Shown here: positions 34,559 through 45,563 of the stretch, in pieces
How positions within the stretch are numbered: position 1 is the stretch's first letter
How the letters are laid out: each line of letters begins with the position of its first letter
Assembly: GCA_036250225.1 (NCBI GenBank)
Contig: JAPZLL010000010.1
Span: 558,001 to 622,000, forward strand
Length of the DNA: 64,000 bases
Direction of reading: 5' to 3'
From: Cercophora sp. LCS_1
Taxonomy: Eukaryota; Ascomycota; Sordariomycetes; Sordariales; Lasiosphaeriaceae
Position numbers and translations under genes: made by a program
Notes under the pieces: generated by a model
What the model was told of the DNA's origin: nothing
The model's database searches: none
Seen by the model: the letters and a program-made list of their open reading frames with translations, nothing else

Positions 34559-36807
34559 CTACATTTGCGGATCGCGGGGTTGCGAACTGCCGGCGTCGGC
34601 TCCACGTTCTTGGGTCTTGGTGGTTTCGGATGGAACGGTTGCGTCCTCGGTGGGCGCGACACTTGGGTCCTTCACTGGAGCGGTTGGGTTTTGAGGTGTG
34701 ATAGTTTGCTTGTCGTCGGTCTGCGCGGGGCTCGTGTCTGGCGCTTGATCATTTACTGTGGGGGGCGTGCTGAGTCCTTTTTCGACTACGGGTGCAGCAC
34801 TCGCCTCCAACGCTGGATCTTCTTCCTCGCGAGACGTGACGGGGTTTTGGGTGGCCTCCGTATCCGGCGCATCATTGGTTTCCGTAGGTGCGACGGCCAT
34901 CTCTTGACCCACAGGCACAGCAACTTTCTTTGGTGCGAGCTTGAGCCCCTCCACAGATGTATCCAGAGTCATGGACGCGACCCTCACATCGGAAACTGAA
35001 TCCCGTTGCCCAGGAAGCAATACGGGGCTCGACGGAACGCTTGGCCCTGGCGCTTGATCGATTCCCTCGGGAGGCGTAACGACCACATCTGGGTTGGTGA
35101 GTGCAGCGCTCACATCCCGCACGTGGTCCGTTTCCGCCGTCGGCATCGTGGGTGCCTCTCCCCTCCTTGGCGGCAGCGGAGGTAGCGGCCGGTTCAGGGC
35201 GGCAACTGGCGGTGAAACGGCGCCCGACATGGTCATCTCCTGTGTGCCGCCCTCTCCAGCATTGTTGGCCGCCGCCTGCTCGCCCTTCTATTTTCTTCGT
35301 CGCATAAAGAAAAGTACCAGTATACCGGTAATACTAAGGATTCCAACGGGCACGAAGGTACCAATCAACGCAAGCTCCCAGGTCTTCACGGGTTTCGAAC
35401 TAGGAGCTTCCATGAGCCCAGCGGCCGACCTGTCCGAGGCGGTCTCATCGTCCCCTGCTCCACCAGATGAGGAGCAGGTCTTCCGCAAAGTGCAGAGCGG
35501 GATCGAGGATGGTATCGCGCCGTTTGCTTTAAACGGTACGGCATCGGGTATGTTCGTATCATGAAAGATGGCTGAAGCCCAACCTCCTGGTTTGCACCGT
35601 CAAAGACCATGTATGCGCGACGCAGGAGGGAGCTTCCCAACACGTAGACAGGATTGTTGGTCCACGGGTCTTCGCGATATTTCTGGACACCAAAGGCGCA
35701 TTGGTTAGGTTTCAGCACTTGTCCTTTGAGGCCCATCTCTACGGCCGTCACCTCTTGAGGGACGATGAGGTCGGCGACACTCGCGCTCAGGACGAAGCTA
35801 TCTTCTCCCCCGAGCACGAACCGGATCTTGGCCGGGTTGTCGGTCGCAGCATCGCAACGAATGAAAGCTCGTGCAAGTGTTTCGTCCCAGGATGCGCCAA
35901 CGGCTCCCATGATACTGTCTGCAAGCCCCCCAGGAAGGTATGAGTATACCTCCGCCGTATCCAGAGCCACAGTTAGCCCGCCGGTGTTGGTTACGGGGAT
36001 GGAATAGTCACTCTTCCTGATGCCATGAAGCGAATGCAAGCTGACGGCAAAAGTCCCTTGGCCCAAAATATGGTCGAAGTTCGCGGGGATGCGGACGAGG
36101 GGTTCCATGTACCGGGACCTGTCGATGGCGCCGAGCAGCAGGCTCCCGGATCTTCCTTCCGGGTCGTTGAGCCAGATGCTGTAGGCGGGGGAGGAGATAT
36201 CACCAGACGGAACCAGGCGGTCGATAAAAGACTCATAGTCTCCGTTGTTGCGCGCAGCGCTACCAAGACCCAGCCTTCCAATCCAATGCTGGTTGCCTAC
36301 CGGATGGGCGTTGACTATCGGCAGCTCGCGCACCTGAACGTTGCCAATTTCCAATGTTTCAGTCATGCTGAGCCCGTCGATAGGACCGACAAGGGTGGAG
36401 TGCGTGTTGAAGGTTCCGAAGGTCTCTTTCGACATCTTGAATGAGTATGACCTCTGGGGAGTGTAGGAGCCCCAAACGCACGCATTTTCGGGTTCGAGAT
36501 CTGGCAGGGGCTCTCCGGGTGTCCTGTCCAGGTAAGAGCGGTAGCCTTTGCCGCAAATATATGAGTCTGCGTTGGGCACGAAGGTTTGTGGTGACGAGGG
36601 CGAGAGAACGAGCGAGACAGCCTGGCCAGGCTCGCCGACTGTGGCATTGACGATGTAAACATGTCCCGCAGAATGCGTCGGTAGCTCCTTGAACGAGGAA
36701 GCACGGCTTGATAACCTGGAGAACAGCAGCAAGACGTGGCACTCGGCACCGAGAACAAGGAAACAGAGCGCGGCAAAGGAGGAGAAAAAGGGGTGGGGAT
36801 GCGCCAT
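34559..36807 (-). pseudogene. Pepsin-fold membrane protein, frameshifted and interrupted
   Basis: From ATG 36807 a signal peptide and a pepsin-like two-lobe domain run to GANQEVGL near 35580. The first catalytic site reads LVLSPSS instead of DTGS (about residue 69). The second keeps Asp283 as ALDTAEV. It therefore belongs to the non-peptidase homologues of family A1. Near 35575 the reading frame must shift by one base to continue as ASAIFHDTNIPDAVPF, reach a transmembrane helix (LALIGTFVPVGILSITGILV) and the stop-transfer MRRRK. There an in-frame TAG (35288-35290) interrupts a Pro/Thr-rich cytoplasmic tail that stays open for another 240 codons to 34559. Without the shift the protein ends at 35386 and lacks the helix. 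Confidence 0.65.
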
Positions 36808-37635
36808 CTTGGAGCTGAAAAGAGCGGTTGGAATCACCGCCGCATGGCGAAGACGACTCGAGAAGAACCCGCACACGAAAAGGCGAAGCCTAGCTCGAGC
36901 TCCAAAGTGCGGCGCGACACAAGATAAAGGAGGATTCACTCAAATCTCCCATGACGCTAAAATCCTGAAATCCACCGTTGACTGTGGCCTAATTTTGTCT
37001 CGACGACGTTACCAACTCACGATGGTGCGCGACAGGCTCCGCAATGCTTGGCGGTTTGGGACGGAGAACTGATCCGCGCGAACACCGTGCGAGATGGTCT
37101 GTCATCGATGAAAAAAAAAAAAAAAAAGGAGGAAGAAAAAGAGGAACAACCAGAGGAGTTCCGATCATGATGTGAAGTCGAACACTCGCGATACCGGGAA
37201 GAGGCGTGGCACCGTCGTTGTGCGTGACCAGGGAGAGGCCTTGGGGTTCGATGCCCCCGACATCTACGAGAGGGGCGCCTGTAGTCCACTTGGACTGCAT
37301 AAAGAAAAGAGGTACCTCCATCTCCATTGCTTAAAAGGAAATGGGGAGAATTTCGAGCGTGTGAGGGAATGCCGACAACCGACAATTCGGAGCCAGGGCA
37401 AACGTGAGGAAGCAAAAAGGACAACAGCCCTCGTCCTGCCAAGCCAACAGCCCCTGACACCATGGAGGCTCAAGCTCGCGCACAGACCACCCCGGAGACA
37501 TGCGGAGACATGGGTCAACGCTGCCCCGCGACGCCCTCACCAAACCCCACGGCAACCCAACCCATTTAAACAGCAAGCTCCCCCAAGATCAAGCCCTCAC
37601 CACACCACGACAGCGCCCCTACGAAACCCGTCGCA
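36808..37635. other. Intergenic region between divergent genes, with A17 tract
   Basis: It contains a run of 17 A at 37111-37127 and the promoters of the pepsin-fold gene (minus) and twinfilin (plus). No gene recognised. Confidence 0.5.
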
Positions 37636-38684
37636 ATGCAATCCGGCATCTCCGCCTCGGCGGAGCTCACCTCCCAATTCAACACCCTCCTCTCGACCCC
37701 CTCGCACTTCGGCCTCCTCGCGACCATCCAAAAAGAACAGCTCACCCCCCTCCGCCTGCTTACCTCGTCCCCGGGATCCTCCTTCTCCTCCAACGTGACC
37801 TCGCTCCTCACGCCGCACATCAAGCCCGATGAGGCGCTCTACATTATCCTCCGCCGCTATGCGAGCGCGCCCGCCTTCGTGGCAGTGACCTACGTCCCCG
37901 ACGCGGCGCCGGTGCGCCAGAAGATGCTCTTCGCCTCGACGCGCCTGACGCTCGTCCGTGAGCTGGGGAGCGAGCACTTCCGGGAGACCATCTTTGCTAC
38001 GGTGGCGTCCGAGCTGACGGCCGCGGGATTTGAGAAGCACGATGCCCACGAGAAGCTGGACGCGCCGCTGACGGAGGAAGAGAGGACACTGGGCGAGGTC
38101 AAGAGGGCGGAGCAGGAAGCTGGCGCGGGGACGGGTGCACGGGAGATACATCTTAGCAAGACCTTGGCTATGCCGGTTGCGGAGGATGCGTTGGCCGCGT
38201 TGAAGGGGTTGGACGGGGAGGGGTTAGTTATGTTGGTGAGTACACGATACAACACATTGGGATCGGGAACACTTGGGTAACGGGAGAGCAGAAAATAAAC
38301 CCCCAGACCGAAATTGTCGAGCTGGTCCCGAGCGATGCAAAACCGACGACGATCCCCGAGCTTGTCGAAGCGATTTCCAAGACCGAGCCGAGATTTACCT
38401 TCTTCCGATACACACATACACATAGTGGGGCGGAGAGTAGCCCGGTGCTGTTCTTCTATACTTGCCCTGTTACTCCTGGGGCGAAGGCGATCAAGTATCG
38501 CATGATGTACCCGCTGATGAAGAGGGCGGTGCTGGAGATTGCGAGCAGGGAGGGCGTGCAGGTTGACAAGAAGTTTGAGGTCGAGGAGACTGATGAGATC
38601 ACAGAGGCGACGGTGCTGGCGGATCTGCACCCCCAGGTTGAGGAGAAGAAAACGTTCAGCAGGCCTAAACGCCCCGGTCGGTAA
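37636..38684 (+). CDS. twf1: Twinfilin (two ADF-H domains)
   Basis: Two exons (37636-38235, 38307-38684; GTGAGT donor, CCCCAG acceptor) code for 325 residues. Two ADF-homology domains lie at about residues 5-140 and 175-305. Landmarks are YVPDAAPVRQKMLFASTRLTL in the first and FFYTCPVTPGAKAIKYRMMY in the second, which include the actin-binding long helix. The C-terminus ends in a basic tail (FSRPKRPGR), as in fungal twinfilins. The protein sequesters actin monomers and regulates filament-end dynamics in the cytoplasm. Length agrees with the family, about 330 residues. Confidence 0.92.
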
Positions 38685-38952
38685 AGAAATGGAGCGTTGA
38701 GAGGCAGCACTGAGAAGCTGCGAAAGGAGGAGCGGTTGTTTGACGCTAGGGCGCCCCGAACTACGTTGCGATGTCTTGTGCTCGTCTGCCTGAGCCTACT
38801 ACCGGCGCTGAGGAGATGCTGGCCATCTGCCGTTCGTCAATGGAAACCCACAAGCTCACAAAGAAGCAATGCAGGATGAACCTCACTACCATCATTTATT
38901 TCACAAGCGTAGACTTGCTTGATGCCACCTACATCCACAGACAGTCCCTCAC

Positions 38953-39477
38953 CTACTCAACCACATTGCCAAGCTCAATGTCATGGTCCTCCGGATCAAC
39001 GCCGCACTTCTCTTTCACAACAAGCTTGGCTGCAAACACGACAACCGCCCTAAACGTGCTCCTCATGAGCCCGCCGTCTGACCCCTGGAATACCGGATCA
39101 TGCTGTGTTGGTTGAGCTAGATTCGTCGAACCAGGCAGAGTTGCCGCGATGGTCCGTCCCGGTGCCACTGCCATCTTGCTTCTAGTCCTTGAAGAGACAG
39201 GTCCATCGTTCTGGCTAATCTGGTTCGCTGTGGCCTGCTGCTGGATGACTGTCGAAAAGGTCGTTGCTGCCCCGTTTCCCCATCGCCTGTTTCGCCTTGT
39301 GGTTGGAGTGACCGACTCAGGAGCCAAAGCACACCCTTCACACACAAGTGGACCGTAATGTCGTGATTTGGGAGTGTGTTTCCTGAAATCCTCGAGTTTA
39401 CAGTCCTTGCGACACACGACGCAGCGTCGATAGAGGTTGTCTGGATCTCCCGCCCAGAATTGGGCTGCTCGAGACAT
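38953..39477 (-). CDS. Small cysteine-motif protein, possibly Stc1-like
   Basis: A single exon gives 174 residues from ATG 39477. The N-terminus has two CxxC knuckles: RRCVVCRKD and, 26 residues later, LVCEGCA. This is a plausible zinc site and is reminiscent of the Stc1 domain (CxxC, a lysine/phenylalanine-rich spacer, CxxC), which links RNAi to heterochromatin in fission yeast. The rest is low-complexity, Thr/Ser/Gln-rich, ending in a hydrophobic stretch (FRAVVVFAAKLVV) and an acidic tail. The similarity is only at motif level, so the name is tentative. Confidence 0.5.
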   Translation of the reverse strand: MSRAAQFWAGDPDNLYRRCVVCRKDCKLEDFRKHTPKSRHYGPLVCEGCALAPESVTPTTRRNRRWGNGAATTFSTVIQQQATANQISQNDGPVSSRTRSKMAVAPGRTIAATLPGSTNLAQPTQHDPVFQGSDGGLMRSTFRAVVVFAAKLVVKEKCGVDPEDHDIELGNVVE

Positions 39478-39694
39478 GGCCGGGCAGTTACATCCTGGGA
39501 GTTGGCTTGGGAGGATGGTGTCAAGATAGATAGATGGACGACCAGAACATAGCAAGGCACAACGCTTTTAACTAGGTACCAAGACATCATTGTTTTGCGA
39601 CTCATCACCATGACTCTTGGCTGAAGTGACTCGACAAACATGTCGTCATCGCAATCACCCTTTTTTTCGGTATTGCTTGAGGTCATGGGTGTGT

Positions 39695-40273
39695 CTAACT
39701 ACCGCTCTCGCTTGGCAGATCCCGAAAGAGAAACAGGTTGTTGTTTTGCAGCTTGAACCGTCCCATGGCCTTCTCCCACTCCTCTTTCTTGTACTTCTCG
39801 CCCCATCGGTTCACCATCAACCCGTCCCTGAGTAAAACTGCTACAACGACAACAAACAATAACTGTAGAAACATAAAGGTAGCGACAATAGCCGGGAAGC
39901 TCGTCCTTCTGTACACGGAATACGGGAACTTACCCAGAGGAAGATAGGCCTTGGCGTCCCTGAGGACGACGCTCATACTCCAACAAACGCACGAGTTGAA
40001 ACCCCCTATCATCGATACGAACAAAATGGCCAAGAATCCAAGCCCCATGACCAAATCCCTCACAAAGGTGAACCAGAAGTGAAAATACGGGCTGACGTTC
40101 CCTGACAGGACTGAAGTCGTTACAGCGTTGAGGATCCACATCAAGAACACATCCAGGATCCAGAAATGTCGATAACTGAACCCATCAGGAACAGCCAACC
40201 AACGCAAGATGAAAGCCGGAATAAAAGAAAAGATTACGGGCAGCGTCGCCACAAGCGGTAACATCATCCCCAT
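39695..40273 (-). CDS. Four-helix membrane protein of unknown function
   Basis: 192 residues from ATG 40273. The frame is open further upstream but has no ATG before a stop. Four hydrophobic helices are visible: ATLPVIFSFIPAFILRWL, HFWILDVFLMWILNAV, the LGFLAILFVSMIGG region, and a long one ending LLFVVVVAVLL. The C-terminus is polar (EKYKKEEWEKAMGRF). A GTGAGG just upstream could be a donor site, so a further 5' exon cannot be excluded. No family recognised. Confidence 0.6.
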   Translation of the reverse strand: MGMMLPLVATLPVIFSFIPAFILRWLAVPDGFSYRHFWILDVFLMWILNAVTTSVLSGNVSPYFHFWFTFVRDLVMGLGFLAILFVSMIGGFNSCVCWSMSVVLRDAKAYLPLGKFPYSVYRRTSFPAIVATFMFLQLLFVVVVAVLLRDGLMVNRWGEKYKKEEWEKAMGRFKLQNNNLFLFRDLPSESGS

Positions 40274-41067
40274 CGTCTTCTCCCGCCCTTTTGCCTTCCG
40301 AATCCTCCTCACCTTGAACGGTCGATACGAAGCACGTATATGAGCGCTATTATGCAGCCCACGTTTGGGTTTGGTTTACGTGATTGGTGCGGTTGATGCG
40401 TGATGAGTGGTTGGTGTGCCAGTTATTACAGAGAGCGAAACGCGCCATCTTTCCCAAAGGAAGCACGTCCGTCCCCAACTTTGAGCTTTTGTCGTTGCCG
40501 ACGCGCTTCACGATTGGCTATCCGACTCTCCCACCCCTTGGCGTCAGGCTCTCTGTCCCTTGGCTGTATTCTTCAAGCCAAACTGTTGACTCCGGTACAG
40601 GTGGTGGTGTTTTGGTGATTTGTGTCGTTTTGCCGAGTTCGAGATCATGTTGACGACGATACGATGCCAAGTCGACGCGACTCCGTTGGCTTGGCGATGC
40701 CGACAACAGGCTGCTCCTTCCTTGGGATCCTCTTTTTCACCCAGTGCATGTCACGTGGAAGATGCAGGATTATCACCAGCCAAACTGCTCCAAGCAGGGA
40801 TGCGGGTAGGAAGGAAGGAAGGAGCGCCTTGGACGACGATCTGACAATGATCGCTACCAAATTCCCTTTCCTCCTTTCATCTTACCCACTGCACTTGTCC
40901 AATCCGTATTAGAAATGAGCTCACCTTGATACTTGAGAGTACGGAGACGCTCAACTATCAGCCCTTTCGGTACGGGCCTCCATTGAATCGACGCGGGACA
41001 TAGATTAGAGTCCTGCGGTTTCTGCGGGGTACAGTAGCCGCATCTCCAATCCGGTGTCGGGCCCCTC
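40274..41067. other. Intergenic region
   Basis: Promoter side of the four-helix protein and 3' flank of the interrupted HET gene. No convincing gene. Confidence 0.5.
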
Positions 41068-43503
41068 CTAGCGCAGGATGATCTCCTTCCACAGAGGGCC
41101 CGGCGGCAATCTGTATTTGAGCCCGTCTGGTGTGATAGTACCGATACCACGGCGCTCTGCAACCCCTTCGACCCACTCAATGAGTATGGCGTGGAAACAG
41201 CCAAACCCGTTTTTGGTGATGAGGATAAGCTCCAACAGTCCATGGCCATCTGCACCTGTTATTGCCTCGTGGTCGTTAAACTGGATCTCTCCGCAATCAA
41301 TACTACCGCTTCCTATGAGACGAGCAGACTGCTCAAAAACATCGAGTGCGCCTAATTGTAGAAAGATAGCCATGGTCTAGAATTGAAGGAGAGTATACCG
41401 CACCGTTGGGCCTTGGTAGGTGCTGATAGGTGCTCGTGGGATTGTATTATGCCCAACTGTGGGCCATATACATGTATCGAACACTTTGGTGGGTTCTGCG
41501 TATGTGAAGGAAAAGGCTATCGTGTCGACGCGGTGGGTTGCCGGGTCGATTGTCAGTTTCGCGACGCGTGAGGCCGGAGCAACCTGGTACCAGGAAATCC
41601 ACCTCACAGGAGGGCCAAAACTTGGCCCAGTGTTCTCCATCTTTACCTCTCCAATCCAGCCCGCCCAGGAGTAGCTTGGGAAGTTGTTTCGTCGGCGTAG
41701 ATTATGGCCCTTGAAGAGGATGAAGGCCTCCAAAGCCGTTACTGGCAAGCCTTCGAGCATTTCGCACTCCATTATCTCTGAAAACCGTCTTGTAACACCA
41801 GCCGCTGCCATAATAGCATCATCTTGATTGGTGAGGACACGGATGCTGTTCCTCTGGATGTGCGACGCATACTCCCCGTAGTAATATAGTGAATCGTCAC
41901 CGGCCGTATCCCTTGCATAATTTGTCGCCCGTATCACTTGTCTGCTCAGCACCGACATTGGTGCACTTCCAAATGCCTCCAGAAACTGGGACTCCCCGCA
42001 TTTGAGAGAGACCATGTTATCGATGAAGCTCAGGACGCGCCGGGATAACAAGCTTTCTTGGGATCTGTGCATAATACTGTAAGTTTATTCACATATAATT
42101 GGACCAAGCCTTACTCACGTCTATGTCCTTGTATTGTAGAGCGATGACTGGAGAAGGAGGTCGGGGTCGATCCGGCTGCCCATAAAGATGCCTGGACTCA
42201 CTTCGTGCGCAGGGGCTTGTGCACTACGGCTGCCGACTCGGACGCCGGGGAGACCCGCATTGGCGTCATGGCCGCATGCGGCGATTACGGTCAGCCACGC
42301 CCTTTCATAGATGTGGTCCATCATGTTCACTCCTCGCTTTAGGTCGGCGTCATTCTGCAGAAGGCAAAGGGAATCGACCCAAAGATACCTCATGCCGAGC
42401 TTTTGGGTGAGCGTGATTGCGTCTTGGATGGTTCGAGGTAGTAACTTCCACACGCGGTGGAAGGCCCCAGCTTCCTCCAAGACTGGCCGACTGGCCCTGG
42501 TAAGCCTGAAGTCGGTGACTGCGACCCACATGTAGCTGAGAGCCATGTACTGTGACACATTATCGCATGTTTCGACAATGCACATTTGATCCTCCGAGAC
42601 GTCAACGAACCGCAAGACGTCAAGCTGAGGGAATATACTAGCCACAGGGCCGCCTACGGGAAGGAGACAATGCTCCCCAAGAGAAAAGGTCCGACCGCCA
42701 GAAGAGCCTTCACCGTCAGAAGAATCCTCGCCTTTGGTGGAGTCGTCGCTGTCAGGGCAATGCTCGCCTTTGGTGAAGTCTCCGCCGTTAGAGGAATCAT
42801 CGCCGTCCAAATAGTATCTGCCGTGAAAATTCGAGCACTCCTCCAGCCATCAGGCCACCATCCCAATATCAAGAATCGGGTCTACCATCGGTTGCAAAAG
42901 ATCCTGTGGTGGTTCCTGTAGGTCAACACCCAGCTCCTCGAGGCGCGCCAGAGTCTCGGAACCAAACGCAAGTCCGATGCCACGAAGCTGTGCAAACCCC
43001 CAACCTGAGTGACCAGTCAACCGCTGTTCGTTGCAGTATTTGGAAACGGTGGCCTGTCCAGTGTTGGTGAAGTTTAAATTAATTGTGTCCTCTTCGGTGA
43101 TTTCAACTGGACTCGCGGGCCAGTCCAATCTCGATTCTAATCGGAAAGGCCGAACTCTGCAATAATGGTCGACCGCATGGTAGACAAGCCTGCATATCCT
43201 GTAGTTCCGGGTTCGGATTTGTGCTAGAGTCCCAAGGTTGTTCAGCGCGGGATCACGCGACTAGTAATTGTTAGAAGGGTGCCCGCTTCACAATATCACG
43301 GTTCCGTGTTTCAAGCCACAGCCTCTCGCGACAATACCTGCCCGTTGAGGAGAACTGAATGGCGGAAAGAACAGGAGAGGTAGGAATTGAACGACCGTAC
43401 TTACTGGTGGGCGAGCCATATACCTCTCCTCCCTCAACACTTTCACCGCATGGTCCAACCAATCGGTACAAAAGTTGCACAAACTGAGCGTAGTTGATGG
43501 CAT
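41068..43503 (-). pseudogene. HET-domain gene with three in-frame stops
   Basis: A family-like HET protein can be followed from ATG 43503 (LCNFCTDWLDHAV) to a final WKEIILR stop at 41068. The HET core is plain: YMALSYMW, PRTIQDAI, RYLWVDSLCLLQNDADLKRG and TVIAACGHDANAGLPG. TGA at 42850-42852 interrupts a segment leading to WLEEC. TAG at 42121-42123 lies in RT-stop-T, joined across a 54-nt intron (42118-42065) to SQESLLSRR. TAG at 41377-41379 lies between YTLLQF and TMAIFLQL. In all three places both sides are in the same frame. The HET core also has VAV where a glycine is usual after the ALSYxW motif. The N-terminal exon joins around 43250-43404 are uncertain. Confidence 0.75.
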
Positions 43504-43747
43504 ATCGACGTCTTTTGCTTCCGATCCAGCGCTGGAGTTGAGTTGGTAAGGTGTTGAAACGAGGGGAATTTGACGAGTATGCAATGCTTCAAAGTGGTTC
43601 AGGTGATGGGTCGCTTGCTGCCCAACGGAACCAAGCTCAAGGCAGCAGCCAATCAAGGCCTTGACAGCAGATGGATTTCGTGCGAAGGAGTCTTCCAGAA
43701 GATTGACTTGAACTTATAGTGTAATCAGAGACCTGAATCATTTCGCA
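43504..43747. promoter_or_regulatory. Shared region of two divergent interrupted genes
   Basis: The 244 bp between the two start codons (HET gene on minus, membrane gene on plus) would have served as a bidirectional promoter. No specific elements identified. Confidence 0.4.
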
Positions 43748-45499
43748 ATGTCAAACATAATATCCATCGGTTTCATTTTTCTGGCCGCGACACGACTCGC
43801 TCTCGCTACAACTGAGTTTGTTGGCAACAGCTTAATCATTCTCGCTGCATCCGTCAACCCCTGCTATCTCATCGGAGACGCCGATCTTTACGGAGGGGGC
43901 GTTTGATACGCGTTTTATATCACGTGGAGCACTTGTCTTATCGGATTTCTTTTTGCCCTGGTCGATGAGTTTCGGAGCCCGCGCCTCAGCTTCAACATCC
44001 TCTTCTTCACCCTTATTATTGTCCTCATCCGGAACGCCCGCAATGGCAGCTTTGCGCTCTTCGAGTGGTATATCGTTACGGGCCTCAGTTTTCTGGCAGC
44101 CTTGGCGCTGTTGCTGCCCTTTGTCAGTATTGTTATGCTGGATGACGTGGGCCTTTCGGACGAAATTGTCGACAGCAAGCTTTTGCAGCGCCCGCCCAGC
44201 AACACGACATCGCGACGTGACCCTTCAAGGAATGGTGGAAGTGACTCTACCGGTGATAATACAGGTCGTGCTGATCCAGGCCATGATGGAATGAGCGTCA
44301 GGGGCGACGATGACAGGGAGCACGAAGCCGACCTTCAGCATCACAGCGCAGACAACCTCCTTTGGTTTTTGCGACCGTTCTTGGCCGACGCTATTGGGCT
44401 TGGCTTTCTGCTGCTGCTGTGGTCTGTTTCGGCACTGGCGATGCCGTGGTTATACTTCGCCATTCCACACTCAGGCCACTTCAGCGACTGCCCCGTCCCA
44501 ATATTCCTCTTTGGCGGCACATTCGACATGTACAACCCGCGATGGCAAACGTTTCCGCGTGTGATTTCCATAATCGGTGTGGTTTCATCGCCTTTGTTTC
44601 TTGTCGTTGGTGCAGCAGTCGTTCTTTCAGGTCTTCTCCTGTTTCAAGTCTTCGCCGCTAAAATCAAGGACCTCGACGAGCATGCAGAAGACACAGCGAA
44701 GCAGCCCAAAGACATCGTGTCAATCATGGAGGAGCACGAACGGGCGCATGAACAACGGCGAGGCTCGGAGGCGACGGAAAATCCCCTGCCACTCCACTCG
44801 GAACGGCAAGTGCTGCAGCAGCTGGCCCAAGTTCGTCGACTCGAGCTAGTCGCTAGGGCGAACGAGACTCAGGTCGCAAAGCTATGGGTGGATTTCCAGC
44901 AGTGGAAGGGTTCTCGAAAGGCAAACCTCTGGCGTCGCAGGTTCCAAAGATTGTTCATCACGGCTCTATTTGGCGCCGCAGGTGGGCTCAACATCTTTTT
45001 TCTGGAGCGCACCTTGGACCTGAACCGGATCTAGATTGACGATAACATTACGGAAAGTAGCGGTTAGATGCTGTCCTTGCTCGTGGCTGCGTTTACATCG
45101 GTCGCTTTCTTTTGGGAGATGACGAAGAACTATATTGAAAGGGGACAAAGACGGGACAAGATCAACGGCATGATCCGAGAGTTTGAGTTCCGCGCGAATG
45201 GGCTGAGCAGCCTGTGGAGCCAACAGAGGGAAAATGCCGTTAGGTTGCGGCAAAGACTGGGTAGGGGGTTGGACTATCTTGGGTCCGTTGAGCTTCCTTC
45301 TGTGACGTGGGCTTCCCAGCGTAGGCACGGGGACACACGGAGCGAAGCTGGCCAGAGTACCTGGGGTGTATCGAGCGCCATTTCGAGTGCGGCGGGCAAT
45401 TTCGGCTCACTATTCACGCGTCCTCTTTGGCGTTCAGGCAACCAGCAGGGAGCTACAGGGTCCGTCACTGATCCCGCAGCTGTTGATACGTCGGTCTAA
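43748..45499 (+). pseudogene. Multi-pass membrane protein gene with three in-frame stops
   Basis: One frame of 584 codons runs from ATG 43748 to the stop at 45497-45499, broken by TGA 43904-43906, TAG 45032-45034 and TAG 45065-45067. Hydrophobic helices lie on both sides of each break: YAFYITWSTCLIGFLFALV after the TGA, the LADAIGLGFLLLLWSVSAL helix in the middle, LFITALFGAAGGLNIFFLE before the two TAGs, and MLSLLVAAFTSVAFFWEM directly after them. A coiled-coil stretch (EEHERAHEQRRGSEA... to DFQQWKG) precedes the last helices. No clean intron removes the last two stops, because splice phases do not match. The family is unknown to me. Confidence 0.65.
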
Positions 45500-45563
45500 A
45501 TGGTGGATGCACAGGGGAGACCACCCGCTGTTGGGTTTCTAGCCCTTCAATCGTCGTTTTGTC

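Noticed and set aside
35386..35575. Reading the pepsin-fold protein straight on to the stop at 35386
   Set aside because: The 60-odd residues after GLQ are Arg/Pro-rich shadow sequence; the neighbouring frame has coherent sequence and a membrane helix.
43748..45499. Reassigned stop codons (TAG/TAA read as Gln) as an explanation of the broken frames
   Set aside because: Intact genes in the same window (esterase, calpain, twinfilin, oxygenase) end normally, some at TAG or TAA, and contain no internal TAG/TAA.
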